This document shows, one piece after another, positions 1-5,739 of a stretch of 6,927 nucleotides of DNA (the stretch's first letter is position 1; each line of letters starts with the position of its first letter). The notes under the pieces were generated by a model. That model was given only the letters and a program-made list of their open reading frames with translations, was not told the origin of the DNA and made no database searches. Origin of the DNA: Paenibacillus sp. (lineage in GTDB: Bacteria; Bacillota; Bacilli; Paenibacillales; NBRC-103111); the NCBI GenBank assembly GCA_029239545.1, contig JARBUQ010000243.1, positions 1-6,927 of the forward strand, read 5' to 3'. Position numbers and translations under genes: made by a program.

Positions 1-1043
1 GCGGCCTGGAGCTTGTAATAATCTTCAATTACCAAACAAGCCATCGCCTCCACCACCGGCACAATTCGCGGACAAATACAAGGATCATGTCTGCCTATCG
101 TCACAATGGAGCGCTCCTCGCCGGAAACTCCAATTGTTCTCTGCGGAAGTGAGATCGAGGAGGTTGGTTTCACAGCAACTCGGAACACAATCTCCTCGCC
201 AGTGCTGATTCCACCAATAATCCCGCCTGCATGGTTGCTTCTGAAGCCTTCAGCATCCATCTGATCGTTATGCTCGCTGCCGAGCATATCCGCCGCAGCG
301 AAGCCGCTCCCGAATTCAATGCCCTTGATTGCTCCTATGGACAGCATCGCTTTGGACAGCTCGGCATCGAGCTTATCGAACACAGGCTCACCTATCCCCG
401 GTCGCACACCGCGAATTCTGCATTCCACTACCCCTCCGCAGCTATCGCCAATCGATGCCAAATGCATGATTTTCTCAATCATAAGCTCGGCTGCCTCTGG
501 GTCGCACGCTCTAACGGCATTACGTTCTATCTCATTTTCCTGAAAGCTGGTGCACTTAATTCCACCTATCTCCTTGGAATATGCTACTACACTAACTCCG
601 CGAATTTCGAGCAATCTCCTTGCTACGGCTCCGCCTGCTACTCTACCTGCAGTCTCCCTTCCCGAAGCTCTACCGCTTCCTCGATGATCACGAATCCCAT
701 ATTTCTGAAGATATGTGTAGTCAGCATGCCCAGGGCGAAAGGCTTGGCTGATATCATCATATGCCTCAGGTCTCATATCTGTATTATGCAGCATGATGAA
801 CAAGGGAGTGCCTGTTGTCTTCCCTTCGAACAGGCCCGACAGGATATGAATGGTGTCATACTCTTTTCTGGGTGAAGTAACCGAGGACTGGCCTGGTTTT
901 CTTCGATCCATCTGGATTTGAATATACGCTTCATCTATCTCAACCCCTGGTGTAACACCATCAACTATGACTCCGACTGCCTCTCCATGCGACTCGCCAA
1001 ACGTTGTTATTTTGAACACATTCCCAAACGTATTACCAGCCAT
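1..1043 (-). CDS. aroC: Chorismate synthase, 3' end outside window
   Basis: This cytoplasmic enzyme converts 5-enolpyruvylshikimate-3-phosphate to chorismate, the last common step to the aromatic amino acids, folate and menaquinone. It uses reduced FMN without net redox change. Reading the minus strand from ATG at 1043 gives 347 open residues with no stop. Family signatures visible are GESHG (16-20) with His19, DRRKPG (46-51), RPGHADYTY (103-111) with His106, GSGRASGRETAGRVAGGA (122-139), SNHAGGIIGGIS and, near the end, RHDPC. The N-terminus and overall length match the short E. coli/clostridial type (about 360 residues), so only some 10-20 residues should be missing. It does not resemble the B. 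subtilis AroF type, which starts close to the GESHG motif and is longer. AAGGAG at 1057-1052, 8 nt before ATG, fixes the start. It is divergent from the LysR-type gene, which may control it (inferred). The family call is very secure; its being a second copy in the genome is only a guess. Confidence 0.97.
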   Translation of the reverse strand, partial: MAGNTFGNVFKITTFGESHGEAVGVIVDGVTPGVEIDEAYIQIQMDRRKPGQSSVTSPRKEYDTIHILSGLFEGKTTGTPLFIMLHNTDMRPEAYDDISQAFRPGHADYTYLQKYGIRDHRGSGRASGRETAGRVAGGAVARRLLEIRGVSVVAYSKEIGGIKCTSFQENEIERNAVRACDPEAAELMIEKIMHLASIGDSCGGVVECRIRGVRPGIGEPVFDKLDAELSKAMLSIGAIKGIEFGSGFAAADMLGSEHNDQMDAEGFRSNHAGGIIGGISTGEEIVFRVAVKPTSSISLPQRTIGVSGEERSIVTIGRHDPCICPRIVPVVEAMACLVIEDYYKLQA

Positions 1044-1086
1044 GTTAGCATCTCCTTAACGATTTTGACGGGCAGGTTCTGTGTCC

Positions 1087-1115
1087 ATTATACTGTTCAT
1101 ATTGAAATTGATGAA
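1087..1115 (-). promoter_or_regulatory. Candidate aroC promoter
   Basis: On the minus strand there is a perfect TATAAT at 1092-1087, about 44 bases before the aroC ATG. With 17-bp spacing the -35 position (1115-1110) reads TTCATC, only half matching TTGACA. A strong -10 with a poor -35 fits a promoter that needs an activator, but this is inference from sequence alone. Confidence 0.5.
1096..1115. promoter_or_regulatory. Dyad TTCAT-N10-ATGAA, possible LysR-type operator
   Basis: TTCAT (1096-1100) and ATGAA (1111-1115) form a perfect 5-bp inverted repeat with a 10-bp centre, which itself contains the direct repeat ATTGA (1101-1105 and 1107-1111). The dyad covers the -35 position of the aroC promoter and the candidate -35 of the divergent regulator gene. 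LysR-type sites are usually short interrupted dyads in this position. It does not show a textbook T-N11-A core, so the assignment is tentative. Confidence 0.35.
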
Positions 1116-1158
1116 ATCACTTTATTTATGTCTTGTCATAGAGAGGATTAATATCATT

Positions 1159-2058
1159 ATGATAATAAATACAGAATGGTATCGCATTTTTCTACACACA
1201 GCTCGTTCAGGCAACTTAACTAAAGCAGCTCAAGAGCTCCATATCACACAGCCGTCTGTTAGCTATGCAGTCAAGCAGTTGGAAGCAGGATTAGGCGTCA
1301 AACTGTTCGAGCGACTTTCCAAGGGGGTTCGGCTTACTTCAGAAGGCAGAGATTTATTGCAATATATCGAGCATTCCTTCTCTTTACTTCAGGCAGCAGA
1401 GCTGCGGATGAAATCCCTTAAAGACTTGAGTGCGGGTGAGCTCAAAATTGGAGCAAGTGGACCGATCATTAAACATTTACTATTATCCCCACTGGATCAA
1501 TTTCATAGAGATCATCCGGACGTGCGTATACGCCTTATCCAGGGCAGAACCTCTGAGATCAGAAAACGCTTGGTAGAAGGCCACATCGATTTGGGACTTG
1601 TACACCTCCCTTTGTCTGATCCAGAGCTTGTAGTCGTCCCGTTAGTCACTATTCAAGATTGTTTTGTTGTTGGAGCCGCGTATAAGCATTGGGCAGCTCG
1701 TCCGCTCGCCGTTGAAGATATAACAAAAATACCGCTTCTGCTGTTATCCCAGGGAAGCAGCACCCGACAGTTCGTCGAACAGTGGTTCTCATCACAGGAC
1801 ATACATATAGAAGCGGATATTGAGCTTAGCAGTATGGATATGTTGATCGAGTTTGCTAATCGCGGTTACGGTGCGGCTTTTGTAACACGATCCTTCGTCA
1901 GACAAGAGCTGGATGAAGGCACACTTACGGAATTACAATTCATGAAGCAAATACCTGCTCGTTCAGTAGGACTTGCCACTCAGCGAGACCGTTCTCCATC
2001 CTTAATTGCTAATCGTTTCATTGAACTGCTTAACTCAACCTACTTCATCCGTTCTTGA
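1159..2058 (+). CDS. LysR-type transcriptional regulator
   Basis: This is a 299-residue DNA-binding regulator of usual family length. An N-terminal winged helix-turn-helix spans about residues 5-64. It shows the typical pattern SGNLTKAAQELHITQPSVSY (17-36), then KQLEAGLGVKLFER. A linker helix follows (about 60-90), then a two-lobed effector-binding domain from about residue 92, starting GELKIGASG. The ATG at 1159 is chosen because the following MIINTEWYRIF sequence aligns with the normal family N-terminus. GAGAGGA lies about 11 nt upstream, a slightly long gap. An upstream in-frame GTG at 1081 would add 26 non-family residues and cross the promoter region. The gene is divergent from aroC, so control of aroC, perhaps in response to an aromatic-pathway metabolite, is likely but unproven. 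Its 3' end overlaps the convergent Dabb gene by 14 bp. The effector cannot be read from the sequence. Confidence 0.93.
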   Translation: MIINTEWYRIFLHTARSGNLTKAAQELHITQPSVSYAVKQLEAGLGVKLFERLSKGVRLTSEGRDLLQYIEHSFSLLQAAELRMKSLKDLSAGELKIGASGPIIKHLLLSPLDQFHRDHPDVRIRLIQGRTSEIRKRLVEGHIDLGLVHLPLSDPELVVVPLVTIQDCFVVGAAYKHWAARPLAVEDITKIPLLLLSQGSSTRQFVEQWFSSQDIHIEADIELSSMDMLIEFANRGYGAAFVTRSFVRQELDEGTLTELQFMKQIPARSVGLATQRDRSPSLIANRFIELLNSTYFIRS

Positions 2059-2356
2059 TAATCGGATAATCGATAACGACAACATTTTCTAATAAACCAT
2101 CTAAGGATTGAACGAATTGCTGATGTACCGGATGCGGACCGTATTCGCGCAAGGCTTGCATATCTTCGAAGGTCACTCGAAGTCCCAATGTGTACCCGTT
2201 TATATTTGCCGTTTCTTCCGTTACATTCACTCCTGCAGTCAAATCAACGATACCTGGTATCAACTCACGAAAAGATAACAGCGTCTGTAGCAATAGCTTC
2301 TCGATCTCAGGATTGTAGTTCTCATTGAATTTGAAACAAACCAAATGTTCAACCAT
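2045..2356 (-). CDS. Dabb (stress-responsive alpha/beta-barrel) domain protein
   Basis: This is a small cytoplasmic protein of 103 residues, matching a single Dabb domain (about 95-105 residues; ferredoxin-like fold, usually a dimer). Typical features are the N-terminal MVEHLVCFKF with His4, the segment ELIPGIVDLTAGVNV (31-45), YTLGLRVTF (55-63) and the YGPHPVH motif (72-78) with His75 and His78. Related folds include plant stress proteins and some polyketide cyclases, but the biochemical role of bacterial stand-alone members is mostly unknown. The start at 2356 is preferred because AGAAGG (2369-2364) sits 7 nt upstream and the family begins at this methionine. In-frame ATGs at 2395 and 2380 would add unrelated residues. 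It converges on the LysR-type gene, with 3' ends overlapping by 14 bp. No convincing promoter was found upstream: the TATAAA at 2380-2375 is too close to the start to be its -10. A functional link to aroC is not shown. Confidence 0.85.
   Translation of the reverse strand: MVEHLVCFKFNENYNPEIEKLLLQTLLSFRELIPGIVDLTAGVNVTEETANINGYTLGLRVTFEDMQALREYGPHPVHQQFVQSLDGLLENVVVIDYPIIKNG
2057..2078. repeat. Short tandem repeat of GATAATCG
   Basis: Two exact adjacent copies of GATAATCG (2057-2064 and 2065-2072) are followed by the partial copy ATAACG (2073-2078). They lie at the convergent 3' ends, inside the C-terminal coding part of the Dabb gene, and touch the stop codon of the LysR-type gene. This may be a small replication-slippage product. 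No hairpin or T-run is associated, so it is not a terminator. Confidence 0.6.
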
Positions 2357-2472
2357 ACGAAGACCTTCTTTCCAGGACATATTTATACTGCTCAATCACA
2401 TTCCTAATAATAGCAAAATTCCGTAAATGTTCGCATTACTTTCTGTCGTACAACATATAGAGCTGGTTTCTC

Positions 2473-2501
2473 TGGTCAAATTAGGCTTGGGATGATTAAA
2501 T
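2473..2501 (+). promoter_or_regulatory. Candidate sigma-A promoter for the sensor kinase operon
   Basis: TGGTCA (2473-2478, 4 of 6 to TTGACA) and TTAAAT (2496-2501, 4 of 6 to TATAAT) are separated by 17 bp. A TG at 2493-2494 makes an extended -10. Transcription would begin near 2508 and give a leader of about 115 nt holding both hairpins below. The rest of the 2357-2622 gap shows no open reading frame or RNA gene that I can support. Confidence 0.4.
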
Positions 2502-2517
2502 ATGAAATAGACGTTCT

Positions 2518-2553
2518 TTCGCACCGCGCGCTGGGAGCTATGCGTGGTGCGAA
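2518..2553 (+). promoter_or_regulatory. Long inverted repeat in the kinase leader
   Basis: TTCGCACCGCGC (2518-2529) pairs with GCGTGGTGCGAA (2542-2553): 11 of 12 positions are Watson-Crick and the other would be a G-U pair in RNA. The loop is 12 nt (2530-2541). It starts about 10 nt after the predicted transcription start. No T-run follows on either strand, so it is not an intrinsic terminator. It could be a 5' stabilising hairpin, an attenuating or regulatory RNA element, or a DNA operator; the sequence does not decide. Confidence 0.7.
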
Positions 2554-2578
2554 GTGTAAGCATACATACAGCAGGAAT

Positions 2579-2598
2579 ATCCCGAGGCCCTTCGGGAT
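2579..2598 (+). promoter_or_regulatory. Second leader hairpin next to the kinase ribosome binding site
   Basis: ATCCCGA (2579-2585) and TCGGGAT (2592-2598) form a perfect 7-bp stem with a 6-nt loop (GGCCCT). It ends immediately before a duplicated GGAAGGAA block. The segment CCTTC (2589-2593), in its loop and right arm, is complementary to GAAGG in either purine copy (2600-2604 or 2609-2613). An alternative fold could therefore mask the ribosome binding region. The structure is seen in the sequence; a switching role is inference. Confidence 0.6.
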
Positions 2599-2615
2599 GG
2601 AAGGAACGGAAGGAA
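2599..2615 (+). promoter_or_regulatory. Duplicated Shine-Dalgarno-like block for the kinase
   Basis: GGAAGGAA occurs twice in a row, at 2599-2606 and 2608-2615, separated by one C. The second copy provides GGAAGGA ending 8 nt before the ATG at 2623, correct spacing for initiation. The first copy is 9 nt further upstream and has no start codon at a suitable distance, so it may act as a standby site or be a chance duplication. Confidence 0.7.
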
Positions 2616-2622
2616 TGGTAAT

Positions 2623-5600
2623 ATGAAAAAATTCAAGTTATCTCTAATAATAGGATTCATACTGATTACCCTTCTTCCGATGTACGGAATAATTCTAGAT
2701 ATGCAGAGCATCCGAGACAATCCGAAAGCGGTTAAGGGCAGTATGGATTTGCGGGGATGGGATTTTCATGCTGATGGTCCCGCACGGCTGACCGGCGAGT
2801 GGGAATTTTATCGTGATCGGCTGCTTACCCCGAGTGATTTCAACGACTCAGCCCGGGACGCAGCAAGCGCACCTTCTCCGGATGCCATCGTCCCCGTGCC
2901 AGGCAAATGGAATGCCTACGTCTCCGAATCGGGCAATCCGGCTGCTGAAGGCGTTGGTACTTATAGGCTGCAGATACAGCTTTCCGAGGGGGAATCCTCC
3001 TTCTACGGCATCCGGACAATCAATATTCGCACCGCCAACCGCATATTCGTGAATGGCCAAGAGATAGGATCGAGCGGGGCTCCAGGTCTGACGGCGATGG
3101 AGACGGTTGCAAATAATGTACCTTATATCGGATTTGCAAGCGTGGAAGGAACAAAGGCTGAAGTTCTAATCCAGGTCGCCAACTTCAGCTACGCCACCGG
3201 CGGCCAGATCTATCCAGTGCTGTTCGGAGATGCCACTTCTATCTTGGATAATCGCGAGACCAATGTATTTGTTTATGTGATCACAGCGGTCGGTTTTCTC
3301 ATTCCTTCGTTGTATTTTCTTTTGTTTTTTCGTTTGCGAAGACGAGAGACCTCTCTTCTCTATTTGGGGGCCTTCTGCCTGTCCTGTTTGGTTTATGTGC
3401 TGACGCACGGAGAGAAACTCGCCGTTGCCGCACTTCCCTTTATGCCGTATGAAATCGTGCTGAGGCTTCAGCTTGCTTCCTCAGCGTTAATCTATTATTT
3501 TCTGATCCTGTACCTTGTCCATTTATTCCCGCAATTTCGCAGACATTCCTTACTCCTATGGTTGAAGACCATTGTCGGTCTGCATATGTTCGCCGCCATT
3601 CTGCTGCCCCCCAGCGTATTCTCAGCTTGGGAGATCGTCTATCTGATCTTTTCGCTGATGTCCATCATATATGTCCTCTATATGCTTATCCAGGGCATTC
3701 GGCTGAAACAGGATAACGCTATAATGATCGTAGCAAGCATTCAGAGCATTCTGGTTATGGTTGCCGTCTACCTGTTGCATGGCTTCAACCTGCTGGAGAA
3801 TGAATTCGCTGTGCCCTACGAGATGCTGGTCTTCAGCCTGTCGCAAGCCGCTCTTCTCGTGAACAGGTTCTCCACTTTGTTCGGACGAACGGAACAGCTC
3901 ACTGAGAGGCTCATGAAGCTCGACAGCATGAAAGACGAATTCATGGCCAATACATCCCACCAGTTGCAGTCACCGCTGCAGGGAATCGTTGGGATGGCCG
4001 AGTCTCTGCTCGAAGGAACGGCTGGCCGGATTAATCAGGAGCAAGGACGATCCTTGTCAATGATCGCTGCTGCAGGACGTCAGCTGACCTTCCTTATTAA
4101 CGACATTCGGGATTTCAACAAACTGAAGAACGGGCAGATCATCCTGAATCGCCGCGCAGTGAACCTGCCCTCGGTGGCTCAATCGGTGCTGGAGGTGGCT
4201 ATGCATCTGACCGGAGGCAAGCAGATCCGCTTCACCACGCAATGGCCGGATAACCTGCCCCTTGTGGATGCGGATGAGGATCGATTAAGGCAAATTCTCT
4301 ATAATCTTCTCGACAATGCGGTAAAATACACAGCTAAAGGTGAAGTTCGCATTACAGCGAATACGAACGGGGAACGGGTCACCATAACGGTTGCCGATAC
4401 GGGAAGCGGTATGGACAAGGGCAGACTGCACCGCATCCTGAGTTCCGAAGAGGTAGCGGCGGCCCATGCTGACCAGGAATATACCGGTGAGGGACTGGGT
4501 CTTACGATTACCCGCAAACTGGTCGAGCTGGGCGGCGGAAGTCTTGAAGCGGAGTCGGAACCAGCTCGCGGATCAATCTTCCGGTTCAGCGTACCAGCCA
4601 TGCCCAAAACTCCTGATGGAGCCGATCGTGAGGCTGCAGAGAAACACGTCGAATTGCCGCTTGCGACTGTGGAGGTAAGGCAGCAGCAGTCGACAGAAGA
4701 ACGGCGTGGAACCGTGCTGCTCGTGGAAGACGACACGCTTAATCTGCAGGTGCTGACTAGTTTGCTGACAAGGGATGGATGCCATGTCATCGCGGTCGGA
4801 GGCGGTTCAAGCGCGCTCGAGGAGCTCAGCCGCAACCCACAGATCGATCTGGTCATTACCGACTGGGTCATGCCCGGGATGTCCGGGCTTGAGTTATGCC
4901 GATCGATCAGGGAACGTTATATGCTCTCTGAGCTGCCCATCGTAATTCTGACAACAAGAAGTTATCCCGAGGAAATCGAGATCGGGTTCCGCGCAGGTGC
5001 GAACGACTTCCTTGCCAAACCGATCAATGCTGACGAGCTGAAAGCCCGTGTGCGCATCCTTCTGGAGCTTCGGCAATCCATCCGAACACTCGTCCGCACC
5101 GAGATGGCATTCCTTCAGGCGCAGACGAAGCCCCATTTTCTATATAATGCTTTGAATACGATCATGTCTGTTTGCCGGTACGACTCACAACAAGCCGTGC
5201 AACTGCTTTTCGAGCTTGGCCGTTACCTGCGGGGCAGCTTCGATTTCCAGAATCTTGAGCAGCAGGTACCGCTTCATAAGGAGTTGGAGCTCGTAAACGC
5301 CTACTTGGCGCTCGAAAAAGCCAGATTCGATGAACGGCTTAACCTGCAGTACAATTTGCAAGTAACCGATCTGATCATGGTGCCGCCGCTCAGCATTCAG
5401 CCAATCGTCGAGAACGCCGTCCATCACGGAATCATGCAGCGTGCAGCTGGAGGCACTATCCGTCTGACACTCGAAGTGAAGAATAAACAGATTCGCGTAG
5501 AAGTTTCGGACGATGGAGTCGGCATAACGCGCGAGCAGCTCGCCAAGCTCTTGACGGACAAGCACTCAGGTGGTGTCGGGCTTCAGAACATCCATCGAAG

Positions 5601-5739
5601 ACTGCGAATGTTATACGGCCAAGGGCTGCATGTGGTCAGCACGAAGGGAATAGGCACAACGGTAAGCTTCGAAATACCTGTAACTGCATCCACACCATCC
5701 ACAACAAGGAGTGAACACGATGAAAGCCATTCTGATTGA
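2623..5739 (+). CDS. 7TM hybrid sensor kinase with two kinase cores
   Basis: This is a 1038-residue membrane sensor that phosphorylates response regulators. In order: an N-terminal membrane anchor (about 7-26); an extracellular domain (about 40-210) with WDF, GEWEFY, VNGQEIG and IQVANF, resembling the jelly-roll ligand-binding domains of 7TMR-DISM sensors; seven membrane helices (about 215-416); and a HisKA domain with His446 in TSHQLQSPLQG. The first ATPase domain (545-660) has N-box NLLDNAVKYT, Asn565, G1 DTGSGM and G2 GEGLGL. The receiver (697-815) has Asp703, Asp704, phosphoacceptor Asp747, Thr777 and Lys799. Last is a LytS-type kinase with His838 in QTKPHFLYNALNTI (834-847) and an ATPase with N-box IVENAVHHGI, DDGVGI and GVGLQNI. 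The residue after His446 is Gln instead of the usual acidic one and the first F-box is degenerate, so the first core may be weak. The start has GGAAGGA 8 nt upstream. The 3' end overlaps the regulator gene by 20 bp. Domain calls are firm; the ligand is unknown, with carbohydrate only a guess. Confidence 0.95.
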   Translation: MKKFKLSLIIGFILITLLPMYGIILDMQSIRDNPKAVKGSMDLRGWDFHADGPARLTGEWEFYRDRLLTPSDFNDSARDAASAPSPDAIVPVPGKWNAYVSESGNPAAEGVGTYRLQIQLSEGESSFYGIRTINIRTANRIFVNGQEIGSSGAPGLTAMETVANNVPYIGFASVEGTKAEVLIQVANFSYATGGQIYPVLFGDATSILDNRETNVFVYVITAVGFLIPSLYFLLFFRLRRRETSLLYLGAFCLSCLVYVLTHGEKLAVAALPFMPYEIVLRLQLASSALIYYFLILYLVHLFPQFRRHSLLLWLKTIVGLHMFAAILLPPSVFSAWEIVYLIFSLMSIIYVLYMLIQGIRLKQDNAIMIVASIQSILVMVAVYLLHGFNLLENEFAVPYEMLVFSLSQAALLVNRFSTLFGRTEQLTERLMKLDSMKDEFMANTSHQLQSPLQGIVGMAESLLEGTAGRINQEQGRSLSMIAAAGRQLTFLINDIRDFNKLKNGQIILNRRAVNLPSVAQSVLEVAMHLTGGKQIRFTTQWPDNLPLVDADEDRLRQILYNLLDNAVKYTAKGEVRITANTNGERVTITVADTGSGMDKGRLHRILSSEEVAAAHADQEYTGEGLGLTITRKLVELGGGSLEAESEPARGSIFRFSVPAMPKTPDGADREAAEKHVELPLATVEVRQQQSTEERRGTVLLVEDDTLNLQVLTSLLTRDGCHVIAVGGGSSALEELSRNPQIDLVITDWVMPGMSGLELCRSIRERYMLSELPIVILTTRSYPEEIEIGFRAGANDFLAKPINADELKARVRILLELRQSIRTLVRTEMAFLQAQTKPHFLYNALNTIMSVCRYDSQQAVQLLFELGRYLRGSFDFQNLEQQVPLHKELELVNAYLALEKARFDERLNLQYNLQVTDLIMVPPLSIQPIVENAVHHGIMQRAAGGTIRLTLEVKNKQIRVEVSDDGVGITREQLAKLLTDKHSGGVGLQNIHRRLRMLYGQGLHVVSTKGIGTTVSFEIPVTASTPSTTRSEHDESHSD
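5706..5711 (+). promoter_or_regulatory. Ribosome binding site deciding the regulator start
   Basis: AAGGAG lies 8 nt before the ATG at 5720 and within the last codons of the kinase gene. An in-frame GTG at 5711 begins inside this site and so cannot be served by it, which settles the start at 5720. A ribosome binding site embedded in the upstream gene suggests translational coupling of kinase and regulator. Confidence 0.85.

Larger units (their letters stand above)
1044..1158. promoter_or_regulatory. Divergent aroC/LysR-type regulator promoter region
   Basis: This 115-bp spacer separates the start codons of aroC (leftward) and the LysR-type gene (rightward). Such divergent layouts are the classic setting in which a LysR-type protein represses its own gene and regulates its neighbour. 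For the rightward gene a weak candidate promoter is TTGAAA (1102-1107), 17 bp, TTTATG (1125-1130), followed by GAGAGGA as ribosome binding site at 1141-1147. The leftward promoter and the dyad are listed separately. That the region is shared is seen directly; that it is regulated by the neighbour is inferred from layout. Confidence 0.6.

Noticed and set aside
231..875. Plus-strand open frame of 214 codons
   Set aside because: It lies wholly antisense to aroC, has no ribosome binding site and shows no protein family pattern.
1081..1158. Longer start (GTG at 1081) for the LysR-type regulator
   Set aside because: It would add 26 residues unlike the family and overlap the promoter region; ATG at 1159 gives the normal N-terminus.
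2374..2380. TATAAAT on the minus strand as -10 of the Dabb gene
   Set aside because: Transcription would begin about 11 bases before the start codon, inside the ribosome binding site, and no good -35 is present.
2357..2395. Longer start (ATG at 2395) for the Dabb protein
   Set aside because: The ATG at 2356 has a well-placed AGAAGG and starts the family domain; the extra 13 residues match nothing I recognise.
2518..2598. Leader hairpins read as intrinsic terminators
   Set aside because: Neither is followed by a T-run on either strand, and no gene ends at this position; both flanking genes are transcribed away from it.
4573..4785. Possible gene break between the first kinase core and the receiver
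   Set aside because: The plus-strand frame is continuous from 2623 to 5739; the low-complexity stretch around residues 660-695 is an ordinary interdomain linker.
4299..4871. Minus-strand open frame of 190 codons inside the kinase gene
   Set aside because: Its composition is rich in Ser, Arg and Pro, as expected from the reverse of a coding region. It lies antisense to the well-conserved ATPase and receiver parts.
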